Assembly: GCF_958979055.1 (NCBI RefSeq)
Contig: NC_084894.1
Location: 4,841,001 to 4,905,000, forward strand
Direction of reading: 5' to 3'
From: Alnus glutinosa
Lineage: Eukaryota > Streptophyta > Magnoliopsida > Fagales > Betulaceae
Length of the DNA stretch: 64,000 bases
In this document: positions 35,299 to 47,210 of the stretch, piece after piece
How the letters are laid out: the number at the start of each line of letters is the position of its first letter
Position numbering within the stretch: position 1 is the stretch's first letter
Notes under the pieces: generated by a model
What the model saw: only the letters and a program-made list of their open reading frames with translations
What the model was told of the DNA's origin: nothing
Databases searched by the model: none
Program-made: the position numbers and the translations under genes

Positions 35299-36610
35299 CA
35301 CCTAATTCCCCTACTAGACCTTTGCGGAACAAGTGTGAATTCCCTCTTGCCCATGCTATTATTTTTTTTAAAAAAATAAAATAAAATTGTAAGTACATCA
35401 AAGAAGAACAAAAAAAAGAAAGAAAGAAAGAAGAAAGGCCAAACAACTCAATAATAAGCCCCAAAACAACCATAGTAAATAGAAATAATAAAAAAAAAGA
35501 ACGCATTAAATGAATGACGTGACTCTACAGATTCTTGACACAAACACTAAGAAAAGTAGCCATCATTAGAAGCAATTAGACAAAGCGTGATAGATGCATG
35601 ACTATCGCAAGACCCTTTAACTATATCCGAACTTAAAGTACAAGAGATGCAGATAGGAGCTTAACCTTCGAAATATCCTTCAATCCTACAAAGCAGATAT
35701 GGACATGATCCTCAAAATATCCTTCAACCCTACCTTAACACCAGTTAAGTAATAACAATAGCAAAAAAAAAAAAAAAAAAAAAAAAAGCACAAATAAATC
35801 ATCAAACCCAAAAACCAGCAGCACCAACAACGAAAATGGCAAAGACGAGGATGATGGCTAGGTGAAGGCGCGTGAGGTGGCGATGGGGAGTGGGAGGCAA
35901 CAGCGGGGACAAAAAGATTTATGTTGTTGTAATAGCGACTAATACTTGTTTTTATAGTTTGGGATATGAGTTGCCTCTTGCCCATTTTGGATCCATCTTA
36001 CTTTGCATAGTTTTTGTTTTAACGTTTCAATTTTATTTTATTTTATTTTATTTTATTTTTTTGTTTATAATAATTTGCTTTAAAAATCACATTTAAAGAA
36101 AAAAAAAATCATATATTTTTTCCTTCGAATGATTTCAAATTCTTGGAGATCCTTTGATAAGATTTAGAGATTTTATTCATTTATTTACATATCCATTCAT
36201 GTAATTTGCAAAAGGAAATATCTTTTATTTTTTAACATATTTTGGTAAAGTTCACGTACCCCTTTTAAACTACTACTCAATTGACAATGTTCTCTTTAAA
36301 CTTTTAATTTAGACAATGTTCTTTTCAAACTATTAAAAATTGTCGGTGTTCTCTTAACGATGAAAATACCCTTAATAAATTAAAAAAAATTAAAAAAAAT
36401 TAAAAAAAATAAAACTATAAAAGATTAGAACAGAAATAACATAAAAATCAAGGATGACCAAATTTACAAATTAAAAGAAAATTTTCAAAAGTTTTTGTAT
36501 TTTTTTTTTCTTAAATTAAAATTTTTGTTTTTTTTTTTTAAGAAATTAAAAATTTTCATTTAAAAAAAAAATCGTTAAAAAAAAAAAACATGTAAAGTAC
36601 AATCCTCACT
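34159..36610. other. Gene-free stretch upstream of MOC1
   Basis: 34370-34560 contains a TATA-like CCTATAAATAAAGAGC and could be an LTR fragment. A (CT)n tract lies at about 35261-35293. 35361-35910 is a diverged relative of the retroposon in MOC1 intron 3. ATTTT and poly-A runs fill 36030-36590. No gene supported. Confidence 0.45.
35361..35910 (-). mobile_element. Diverged copy of the intron-3 retroposon family
   Basis: Shares TAAGTACATCAA, a CATTAAATGAATGACGTGAC / CATCAAATTAATGACGCGAT block and the following GACACAAACACTAAGAAAAG stretch with 41494-41660, in the same order and orientation. Boundaries are approximate and no target duplication was found. Confidence 0.55.
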
Positions 36611-36669
36611 CAACTGACAACTCTGTTATGAAGTCTCTCCCTCTGTCTCTGGGAGTTTTGGGGTTTTTG

Positions 36670-36729
36670 ATGGAATGGAGTCCCTTCAAATCAGAGCACA
36701 CCAGCAACCAACGCCAGCCTATTTCATGA
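36670..36729 (+). promoter_or_regulatory. Short out-of-frame upstream ORF overlapping the MOC1 start
   Basis: An ATG 5 nt before the MOC1 start codon opens a 19-codon frame that ends with TGA at 36727-36729, past the main ATG. If it lies in the transcript it could lower MOC1 translation. Whether ribosomes use it is unknown. Confidence 0.5.
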
Positions 36730-39700
36730 ACTCACTCTCCTCCAAACTCAAACCAACCTTCTACTCCTCCAAACTCAAAGCCTTCTTCTGTACCTCTTCT
36801 CTAACTCCACTCACTTCCGACCAACCTCCAATTCTTTCTCCAAGAAAAGCAAAAACTGCTCTTTCACGTAACGGTGTTAGGGACAGGGTTGTTAAGGACA
36901 CCGCTGCCCAGCTCAAGGAGAACTGGTTGGATTCCCTCACCTGCCCTTGTCCCCATGGGTCCGACCCTTTGAATGGCAATGGGACCAATGCGGCTTTGGA
37001 TTGGGTTGTGGGCATCGACCCAGATCTTAATGGCGCATTGGCGCTCTTGAAAAGCGTCGAGTCCGGTTCTTCTGCTCAGGTAAGTAAATGGGTTGCCTTC
37101 AATTTTCAATTTTTTCTTAAAGGATATTTTTCTTCGAAAAATTTAAGAAATATATTGTTTTGCTCTTCTGGGTGGGTATATATATTGACCAAAGTGTTTA
37201 ATGTGGGAAGTTGGTGTAGAATAGTTTTGGTCCTTATTGACAATCCATGCTTGCGTTCTAAAAGAGCATTTAGGTAGACCAAGCATGTTGTTATGGCACG
37301 CCAAGAGAGTTTACACTTATGATGTCAATTTGGGATTTTGAATTGTGCAGTGCTGAAGATGGATTTTGATGAGAAATGGAGTTGGACATTCTTTTTTTCT
37401 TTTCATTCATTTGCGTCTTATGATGGTTATTTTGGTAGCTCTGGAGCTTTCTTATTCATTATGGTTGTTTTTCTCTTGACCCTTGTAGAGGCCTATTATT
37501 CCATATCTTTGCTTTGTAGATAATAACTTTGTATTTTGTGAACGATACAGTGTGATTTGGAATACCATTTACTTATGTAGTATATTTTGAATTTTGTGAG
37601 AAAGAAATGCTAGACCTTTGAGGGGGTCAAGTTTCATTTATTAAATTAAAGTTTGTTCTTGATATCACTTTTTGGGGCATCGGCGAGATCTAATTGTTAT
37701 TCTTTCCCTTCTCCTTATAATTATTTTAATCCCTTGAAGATTAGGACTTAGATAGGGTTCCATTGACCCCTTTGTGCTTTTAGAATTGATTTCTCACTTA
37801 TGAATGAAAAACAAAAGGCGTTTGCTGTGGATTATGATTATAAGGTGGGTTCTCTTACATTATCTGTGTCGGGCTTCCTTGGATTCAAGTTGTAAAGAAG
37901 TAGGATTGTATGACTACAGAACTGCTTACCCTTCTTTCGTAAGGTGGTCTTCATGCTACTGATGAAAGTTTGTAAGATAAGTGAGCCAATCTTGAGCAAA
38001 GTACTGTTTTGATTTGCTTAGTTATTTGATCTAAATAGTCGTGCTACTCAAAATTAGTTTAGAAAGCTAGCTCAAAGTCAATCATAGATTAGTGACCTGG
38101 GCTTGAGCAGCAATCACTACTTGGCTTAACCTGGCTTGTTTACATTCCTGGTAGGGAGTCAGTTCTGGGACTTTTCTGTTTTTACTTTGAATAGAAAGCA
38201 TAATCGAACAACCATAGAAGTGGTTTTTTAAATCAAGCACCATTGGTTTTTTAATAAAATTCGACTACTTGTATAAAAAAAATTGGGCAACCATAGAAGT
38301 AGAAATTAAAAACAGAAACACATTTTAAAATTGAAAGGAATATTGTGTAATCAAGACAGATTGCTTCATCTACTTGTAGGTTTCTTTTTTCTTTATTTCT
38401 TTTTTATGTCAGAATCATTAATCTGTATTTCTCAGCATCACTTCTGAAAAAAGCTGTATGTGGAGTGTTTATTATTACTTTTTAAATTAAAGGCATGGTT
38501 TTTCTTTTTAGTTCATTTCATCACAAGGGCTTTATGGTCACTAGTACTGTCCCCAATTGGGGAATACTGGGAAATGCCCACAACAATTATAGAGATGGTG
38601 GCAACAGTTGCTACAAGATTTGGTGTAAAATACTACCTTGCATCACATGGCCTACGTGGCAAGAGCGCAATCTTTCAATGGTGTGAGCTTAATTTGAATG
38701 TTTTTAACTCTTTATTTCTAAAATCATATATGATTGGATGAGTACCTTTAGTAGTATCTCTTATCATTCTTTTTTTAACCTTCTTCCATTTTTACTATGT
38801 CACTCCAGTGTACTTGGCTTATTTCTCATTTTCTTCAGTAAAATTTTGATTACTTTCTAAAAATGAAAAGAACATCTAATAAGATCTGGGTGAATGACCT
38901 CTCAAATTGTTTTAAATGATAAAAAAGAAAAAAGAAAAACGAAAATCCCATTTTATTAATTTTTCATGCCTTTTATGGCTATAATTTTCTTGTTTGTAGT
39001 GGCAGTTCTGCACTTTTCAGTCGTGTTTTTTCATGAGAAGAAATTCAACCTATCATGTTTAGGTGTTTTATTTGCTTTTGGTTTTATTACTTGCTACTTT
39101 TTCTGGTGCAATAACACTGTTTACAGGCCCAGTGGACCAGAAGTTTCTCAGGCTCAAATATATACTTCTCTGATTATAATTATTATTATTGGTCTAATGC
39201 TACAGGTATTTGACTCTCCACACTTGCAAGTACTGGTTGGGAAAAGAGTTCGACGACGTTTAGATGTCAAGTCTATTGTTCAGTTGCTTCGAAGTCTCGA
39301 TGCTCCCTTCGGTATCTGTTTTGTTTTTGTTTTTATTTTAGCACTGAGGTTCAGCTCAATGCTTTAGCCTCTTTTCATGTTTCGTGGTGGATCTATATAG
39401 CCTTAAAGATTGGAGTATCTGACTGCTCTCTATTCCTGAAATATAGTACTAAATGCAGACTAGTATTAACACGTCAATAATTTATATTGCTTTTCTATCC
39501 TTCTTTCTTTTGGTTTTCTGGTTTAATTTACTCTTAGCCAGCTGGCTTAACCAAGAGGAGAGGCATATATTCTCCCTCACTTGCTGTGGGAAGCATTGAT
39601 TCTTAATTGAGGTGAATGAATCTCACAAGACTTGTTTTGGAAAAATGTTTGTTGTGAGATTGGATAAAATTTCATGTGAGGACGAGGGCTAGAGTGTGAT

Positions 39701-42700
39701 ATTTTTTTGTACCCCAATTTGGTGGTCTATCTGCTACTCTCTACTTCTTTGTTCTGAAGGACATTACTAGAGCCTCGTTTTTGTTATATCTGATAAATTC
39801 ATGAAGATTAGTATCCATGATAACTATGACAATGCTTTAGGATCTTCCTGTGATGTGGAATACCCAGTTGGCAAGATATCTTGTTTTCATTGGTTAGTTA
39901 TTGAAGCAATCTTCTTAAAATCACGCTTATATGGGTGCTTTATTGCTATAAAAGCTTGAGTATTATTTTTCTAATGAACTGACTGTTTTATTTTCAGGAA
40001 CTACTGCATATATAGAACAATCAATTCCTTATCCACAGGATGGCAAACAGGTTTCTTTTGGCCCCTCTCAACGGAAGATTATTTTTTTGCTTTACTAGTG
40101 CTGTCATATTCTTTTAATCACTTGCTCTTGGTCATTGTTTCTGTTGTTGTTTGTTCTTGAAAGCCTATTAATTTCATGTGTGGTGTTACCTTACTATTCT
40201 CTCAAATGATAGTGCTAGAGAATCTTGCTAATCTCCTCCTTTGACCAAAAGAAATGAGCTAATTCCATCATGCTCGCTGGGAGGGGGGAAGACAGAGGGC
40301 TCGTTTGGCACCGGTTTTTAGGGTAGCTTTTTGCTTTTTAGCAAAATAGCAAAAGCATTAACAAATAACTCAAAACACAAAACACTCAAAACTTCACCTT
40401 TATATCACATCACAACCAAAAAGAAAAAATATCCTCTTAAAAGTTTTGTAAAACGAACCCAGACTCTCTCATTTGATATAATGCACTACTGTGCTAGTGC
40501 AATCTAGTTTAAAGATGTTAACTCCACAGCTACTTATCATCCTCTCTTGATACTTTTTGACTTTTCCACTCAAAAAAGTTCCGTTTAGAATTAATTATGT
40601 TTAGACTTACCCTAATGCTTAGAAGAGGAATTTGTTAGTGAGTGGAAAGTGTGTCATAGCCATTGTTATTCAAACTGCCTTGTTTTCCAGTCACAACCAT
40701 TTAAGGTCCAGAAGATTATTTTTTTTCTAGTCACCCATCTCTTCCACCTACTGTTCCATAGGTGATTGGGTTCTTTCTACATGTCTAAACTGCCTTAAGC
40801 ATAATATTCCTGACTATGTTTCATTATTGCTCTTATATTAACATCTCACTTTTGAAAATGGCAATACTGCTAGACATTTAGTGAGTTTTTCTCATTAAAG
40901 TGAATGTTGCTACTCAACCGATATGAAGACTAGAAGTTTGAGATTATTACAAATTTCAAAAGTAATTAATTCAAATACTAAAAAACAAGTCGAGCTGGAG
41001 AATCCAATTTCAAATTTGTCTTATTATATTGTATCAAAGTAAATTTAAATGTGCAGTCCTTTTCCTATAAGTAGCTTAACTTATTAGAAATGGCCAAGGC
41101 CCACGTACCAAGGACTTGTGCACGTCTGCGCTTTTTCAATGATATGACATTATTTTAAAAAAGAAAAGCATACCAAGGACCTGTACTAGTCAAAGGTGGA
41201 TAATCTCTCAGTTTTCCATTTTAGAATCAAACTTTTTGAAAAATTTGCATCCAATTGATGGCATCCCTTTTTTTAAATTTTTTTTTTTTTTATAAGTAAT
41301 TGGCCTCCCATTTTTTGGGAGTAAAAGAAATACATTAGAGGCTTGCCATAGGCCTTACTGATGTGTCCAAGTTGTATACAAGAGAGAGACATTAAGAAAA
41401 GGAAACATGATGGGTGTGGCCAGGATTATCCATCCAAGTATACTGTCGGTAGAAGATGTCCTCTTTTTTTTTTTCTTAAATTTTTTTTATAAGTACATCA
41501 ACAAAGGAATTACAATAAAGAACAACAAAGGGTTGTGCAACCCAACAAAATAACCTCATCAATGCAAAAATAAAAGGGAATGCATCAAATTAATGACGCG
41601 ATCCTATAAATTCCTGGCACAAATATCAAGAAAATTGGCCGCCAATTAAGGCGATTTGACAAGGCACACCAGGAATGGCACAACCAAGAGGCACAAGAAG
41701 GGCCACAGATCTCGAAAGGTCCAATAACCCAAATTGTAACCTAGCAAAGAAACATTTGCAGCAGCACACCCGGAGGCGAACCACCACATCGGAGAAAACA
41801 CTGATGAAGGTCAAATCGGAGCCAACATAGGGGTACAAAAAAAAAAATACATAATTTTAAGAACAAAAATACGACAACAAAAAAAAAACCCAGAAAAAAT
41901 AGAAGCAACAAGGCAAGACCGGCATCAAGGCCTTCTTTGATCCCACATGCCAGCACAAGGAGGACGTGCTCCGGCGTGTGGTGGTCACGCTCTGGCATAA
42001 AATGGCCGGAAGAGAGAAGACCACTATAGGAGACCCATGGCAATGGCAAAAGACGGCGGCAGGAGGCAACATGTGCAGCGGGGGGCTGTCCACGCGTCGA
42101 TGCGTGTCTATCATGCGCCAGCGAGTGAGATCTACTCGCTGGCGCGTGCTGGCCAGAAAGAGATGGGGCTAGTGGCGGATGGAAGCGATGAGGCCGGAGA
42201 GCAAGGTGGAGTGGCGCGTCTGAGTATGGAACTTTCTGAAGTTGACTGATCTGAGATTGAAAAACCTAAATTCAAAAACTTTAAAGAAGTAGTGGATCTG
42301 CGGATGGAAACAGCTGGAAAAGGTGGAGTCTGAGCGGTTGGCAGTGGAAAGGGGGCGGGTAGAGCTGGTGTATTGAGATAAAAATTGCCAAAAGGCGATG
42401 GATAAGACCTCAAAAGAGGCAAATAGGGCATCTGAAGAGGCAGTTCGAGCATCAGTAGAGGCGAGAAAGGGAAGGGAGAGGAAGAGGAGGGGAGCAAAGG
42501 GAAAAGGGGAGGAGGAGGGAGTGGGTTTCACTTCCTCCTCCTCGACAGCCATGGGGCCATGGGGGACTCTTTAGTTGTCTTTAGGAGAGAGAACATAGCG
42601 TTGCTCTCCGTTCCAATAAACTGACATCGGAGAAGATGTCTTTAAGCTCTAAAGAAGATGACCTTAGTTCAATAAAATCTTTAAACAATTGTAAGACTTT

Positions 42701-44214
42701 GTACAGCTTATAAGTGTACGAAGCAGAAACTGAAATATGCAGAACAATATTCATGTATGATGTAGCTCACATTGGTTGAAATTTCTAAAATATCGAAACT
42801 TTGTAACTGATTTTCATTGAGGCCTTGACAGATTACTAGTTGCAAGCAGCTCTTCAAAGTAATACCAATTTTTCATACTTAATGCTTACGATATTTTCCT
42901 TTTTTGAGTGAAGGGGTGGTGGAGTGGAGGATTTGGGTACGGACTATGGATTGGGGTCTTAGTTGCCTCGGGATTTTCTGTTGTTCCGGTGCCATCTCGG
43001 TCATGGAAAAACGAATTTGAACTCTCTGGAAGGAGTTCTTCAAAGGTTGGTTTGATCCTAGCCTTACACATTAGCATGGGCTTTTCTCATTGTTATCTAA
43101 TGCAGTTCCATTTATCCTGAAAATGAAGTTGGCTCATTTATCATTGTGTTAATCAGTACAGGCCTCTTGAATCTTCAATTTAACTATTTTGATTTGCTTT
43201 CAATATTACTTTCAATCACTTTATGCTGGCTTTGTCTTTTGTTTTAAACTGTTCGGTTATATTTATTTTTACATCAAACGTAACATTATCAGCTTCCTTT
43301 TACTCAATATAGATGGTGCATTTTGACTCAACAGGACGATAGCCGGAGAGTTGCATCCACATTATTTCCAACGTTGAGTCCCCTCCTGAAAAGAAAAAAG
43401 GACCATGGTAGTCTTACTGTCTCCTTTGTTTAAATGGAAATTTATTCTGTGTATGTTTGAGAGCAGTACCAAAAAGAGGAGATAACACACACAAAAAGCT
43501 AATTTGAGCTAGTGCTATAAACTCATCACAGAAAAACAATTTTGATACTGACAGTTCCAGCTGACATGAGTGCATATATATTATTGTCAACAACCCTTTT
43601 CTTGAATTCCTTAAAAGGTGTATCCTTCTGCTTAAAAATGTTCTTGTTCCTCCATACATTTTGCAGAACTGTCAAGAACAGTTTGTAAAGATAGTATGAT
43701 TTTTGCGTCCTTGGAGAACCCAACCAAAAACTACCAAGAAGTGACTCCTTAAGGTATTTAGCATAGCTGAAAGTGACCATTTTGTTCATGATGGCAAAGG
43801 GGAACGCTTGCAACTCCTCAGTGACAGCATGTTTAAGAACATAATAAACTCATTCTGCACTTTCATGCATGTCATACTATTGTTTTGTTCAAGGCCTATA
43901 CAACATGGTTAGGACTTTAACCTACACTTAGTTCACAGAATAAATGTTGCCTTATATGGGACTGGAGAACCAAGTGACTGCACTGTTCTGGAAAGACAAA
44001 GTGTTAGAAATTGATTTTCTATTGGTACCTCTTCAAAATACTGAGTAAAAAATGTGTTTTGCTTACTGATCATAGATTGTTTTCCCATATACTTCTGTTT
44101 TTGATTGATTTCCTGAAATTTGCAGGTAGGGCTGAGGCTTTACTCATTGCTGCCTATGGCAAGGGCCTGAAGAAGTTAAATTCATCATGTATATTAGAGG
44201 AGTTGGTGCCTTAA
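36675..44214 (+). CDS. MOC1: Chloroplast Holliday junction resolvase MOC1 (6 exons)
   Basis: Coding exons are 36675-37079, 39206-39311, 39998-40050, 42914-43045, 43335-43407 and 44126-44214. All introns are GT-AG and in phase, giving 285 aa. MOC1 (MONOKARYOTIC CHLOROPLAST 1) is a RuvC/RNase H-fold endonuclease that cuts four-way DNA junctions so plastid nucleoids can separate. Residues 1-about 60 are Ser/Pro/Lys-rich and lack acidic residues over the first 46, as in a plastid transit peptide. The first catalytic strand is [17 protein letters not shown], with Asp115 as the likely metal ligand. Glu177 in TTAYIEQ is the second acidic residue. [16 protein letters not shown] near the C-terminus offers Asp255 and Glu260 for the third and fourth. 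[20 protein letters not shown] is the conserved MOC1 core. These assignments follow the published MOC1 pattern from memory. Intron 3 (2.9 kb) holds a MITE and a retroposon. Confidence 0.93.
40297..40460 (+). mobile_element. MITE in MOC1 intron 3
   Basis: Ends GGGCTCGTTTGGCACC and, reverse-complemented, GGGTTCGTTTTACAAAAC. AGA lies next to both ends (40294-40296 and 40461-40463), a possible 3-bp target duplication. A related copy lies on the minus strand at about 23255-23410. Non-coding. Confidence 0.6.
41281..41400 (-). mobile_element. LINE-like 3' end fragment in MOC1 intron 3
   Basis: A T tract followed by TATAAGTAATTGG is the reverse complement of a LINE-type tail, like the insertion at 19859-19943. 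About 100 bp of related AT-rich sequence follow. No clear target duplication. Confidence 0.4.
41461..42630 (-). mobile_element. 1.17-kb retroposon in MOC1 intron 3, with 10-bp target duplication
   Basis: AGAAGATGTC flanks the element exactly on both sides (41451-41460 and 42631-42640). The left end is a poly-T run, i.e. a poly-A tail on the minus strand. The interior is much richer in GC than the host intron. It contains a 127-codon minus-strand frame (42552-42169) opening [16 protein letters not shown], with no domain I recognise, and a perfect 12-bp inverted repeat GCGCCAGCGAGT / ACTCGCTGGCGC (42115-42126, 42134-42145). It could be a truncated LINE or a retroposed transcript. Confidence 0.6.
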
Positions 44215-45485
44215 TATTCGCAAATTGCCCAGAAATCTGTCTTTAACTTCATCCATATTTTAATGTCTGAGGTCTCAATTCTCTGAAAGCATGCGGTGGA
44301 ATTAGTTATTGAATTGGACTGATTAAAAAGCAGCTTAAAAGATTCGTTTTTTTAGAGCTTTGGTGTTTCTCTCAGATTCATGATACCTGGTAAAAGACTG
44401 GTATAACCATTTTTTACTAATCATATACTGATTTTGTGGGATTGGGATCCCATCATGTACATCCCATTGTAATTCTGCATATCTGAATCATTAAAGCACT
44501 ATTAGATATTCCAATGACAAAGTCTTTCCTTTTGAAGTAAGGGCTAACATTCTCGCCATTTAATTGCTCTCTCAATGTCTTTTATGCACTAGATTATGAT
44601 TTCCAGTTTAGGTAACTAAAACAAAATAATCATAAAGGACATGAGTTTTATTCTAAACTCCAAAATAAGATGAGATTGAATGTGAAAATCTGTTTTCAAC
44701 TACTTGAATTGACAAACAATTCTTTGATGAGGTGAATGAGATTGCAATAAAAAGCACAAGCCAAATAGAATTGCACTGCAGTGGGTTGCAAGAGGTGAGT
44801 ATCCTTTTGGACATGATAGCAACTTAGCAAGGGCGGTGTGCCAATCAATGTAAGCTCGAAGATTTTTCTTTTTGCTCTTTCTCTATGATGGTGTTTGAGA
44901 TATTTATTTTTTCTTTGGATTGCTGCAAATTTTTCTTTGACCTCTCCTTTTTCAACCCAAAACTCTGAATTTTTTATTTTTTTTATTTGTTTCCCCAAAA
45001 TATGCTTGGTTTTCTGCATTTCATTTTCTGGTTTCTGTCCTCATTTTTCTTTCCTCCTGCTCCTTACATGTGCTTTTTTTCTTTAATTTTTTCATCTCTA
45101 TTTTCTGAATTGAATTGTTGCAGGAGGAGATCGAGATTACTTTTGGGCATGGTAAGGAAAAGAAGGAAAAGGAGCTTGAATTTGATTTAGTTATTTGTTG
45201 ATTTATTCACTTCTTCTGAGTTTTCATTGAAGAACCATTGAACTAATGAAGTTGAGGATATGGAGATGAAGAACTTGTTATACAGCTGCTAAAAAGTGAG
45301 AGCGATGAAGTTAATTGAAGGGATGATCTGAAGTGGAGTTCATAGTGGACTGAGTGGGAGACTATCATTGGATCTAATCAAGGTGTTGCTGCTGTAAAGC
45401 TTTTCTGGGTAATCTGGGAGGAGAGATAAAGCCTGCAGCTTGGGTTAATATTTTCCAAAGCAGTAGTCATAAAGAATTGATATAG

Positions 45486-45897
45486 GATTGGAATACATAT
45501 CTTCCTTGGAAGAGAACGAGAAGGGAGTCCTCAATTTCTCAAATAAGCAGGGTAAGAAGTAGGGAAATGGGATAATGCTAAATTGCTAATTGGCTATTTG
45601 TTGGACTCCTCACCCCACTTTAAGTTGATGTTCAGTTATGTTGAATCTAGTTGGCAAAGGGTGAATTTGTGTTGTTGGAAGAGAGAAAAGCATCCTTGCT
45701 TCTCTACCAATGAAATAATGGTCTGTGGTTGGAACATATCCCTTCCATGGAAAAGAATGGGAAAAGAGTTGTCAATTTTTCAGTGAAAGAGCTTGTGGAC
45801 GAGGTGAGGGAATTGGATAATGCTAGTTGGCTTTATTGTACTCCTCACCCGCCTTAGTGATGTTTAATCATGTAGAATTCAGTTGAAAAATGTTTGG
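45486..45897. repeat. Degenerate tandem repeat, two units of about 175 bp
   Basis: 45486-45663 and 45727-45897 share the order GGAATACATATCTTCC / GGAACATATCCCTTCC, TGGATAATGCTAR, GGACTCCTCACC / GTACTCCTCACC and a final AGTTGRMAAA block, at a period near 241 bp. Function unknown. Confidence 0.65.
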
Positions 45898-46246
45898 AAC
45901 TGCATAAGCGTTTTTGTTGGGATCAAGTGTTTTTTCTTCATAGGTTTGGGGTGCCAACAAGCGAACAAAAGGAGCAACAAAGATTAGGTTAGACAAGAAA
46001 GCGAATGAGAGAAGAATGAAGATCAAAATAAAGAGAGAGATAGCATAGTAAGAGGATGAAGGAAGCTGGATTGAATCAGCTGAAGTGGCATGATATGAGG
46101 ATGAAGGAAGCTGGATCTTGTGAAAAGATTTCAAAACTTTTGGCCAAAAGAAAAACGGCTTTAAAAACTGAAGCAATTACTCAATATAATTTATTCATGA
46201 GGATGGTGCAAAAGTATATCATGGAAGTGTTGATATGCTCTCAAAT

Positions 46247-46419
46247 GAGTAATTCTATAAGTTTTTTATGTGTTATTCTTGCGTTTCTCTAAAAATGATG
46301 TAGTTTTTAAATTCACAATTTAATCAAAATTCAATAGTGATTAATCATAAGCCTAATAGTGACTTTTAAAAGGCATCTCATTTTTGGAGGGACGCATGAG
46401 AGACTTTTAGCATTACTCA
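46247..46419. mobile_element. MITE with 8-bp target duplication
   Basis: A 173-bp element, ends GAGTAATTCTATAAG and, reverse-complemented, GAGTAATGCTAAAAG. TCTCAAAT is duplicated at 46239-46246 and 46420-46427. Non-coding. The ends resemble those of the 13158 and 21747 MITEs (GARNAATGCT). Confidence 0.75.
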
Positions 46420-47210
46420 TCTCAAATAAGGGAAGCTTGTATACTTTTGATAGTTTACATGGCTGTTAAAACGATTGATTAGATTTTGTTGTGTCAAGTT
46501 GTTTTACTTTTGAGCTTCCCTTACAAACTAAGAGAGGTTCGTGTTTGTATACTTTCCTGCTGATCATTTAATCAAATTCAATCTACTTAACAAAAAAGAG
46601 GAGACGACATGCATCATCAGTTGTGAGGTTTTCAGCTATATGAATCATATGAGATCAACTAGTCACAGCCAGATGATGTGCATCATCGATTGTGGAAGTT
46701 TTAGGCTATATGAACCACATGATAAAATGATTCAAAGTTTTCTCCAAATAGGGTAGGAGTAATTTTATCCAACCCAGCCCGTTAAACTGAGAGCAAAATG
46801 TATGTGGTTTTCATATGCATCTTTAATAGAACATGTAATTGCATTTTAAACGCATGTCAATTTGGCGGAAATTTTTGAATGCATTGATAAGTTTTGCCGT
46901 AATGGCCCTGAGATGTGGTTAGGGAAAAAGGAAAAGACTTCTGGACCTTAATAGAATGCTCCCCAGTGACAGATCTCTTTTCTCTGTCTCTCTAATTATT
47001 TGTGTTCTAATTTTCCGGACCCATTGATCAATGGAGCAAAAACAACGGACTTACTAACTGATTTCATAATTAGCTCAAATGGCCATTTAAAGCCAAATTT
47101 CATTAAAAATATGAATTCTCTGCTTTTGCCTAGGGTTTACTAATGGCTCATCCAGAATTCCTCTGCCCTCAAAAGCAAGGGTTTCTGTCATTTGCTCCAT
47201 CTTCACATGG

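Larger units (their letters stand above)
44215..47210. other. Intergenic region between convergent MOC1 and methyltransferase genes
   Basis: Holds the two 3' flanks, a MITE (46247-46419) and a degenerate tandem repeat (45486-45897). There is also a short repeated GAGGATGAAGGAAGCTGGAT (about 46052 and 46097), and two 40-bp similar units with CATCATCRRTTGTG (about 46613 and 46683). I could not support a gene; frames at 44895-45190 and 45583-45786 match no family I know. Confidence 0.5.

Noticed and set aside
44895..45190. Frames rich in Phe downstream of MOC1, and an exon-like GCAG-GAGGAGATCGAGATTAC near 45120
   Set aside because: T-rich sequence, no family match, and no compatible neighbouring exon was found.
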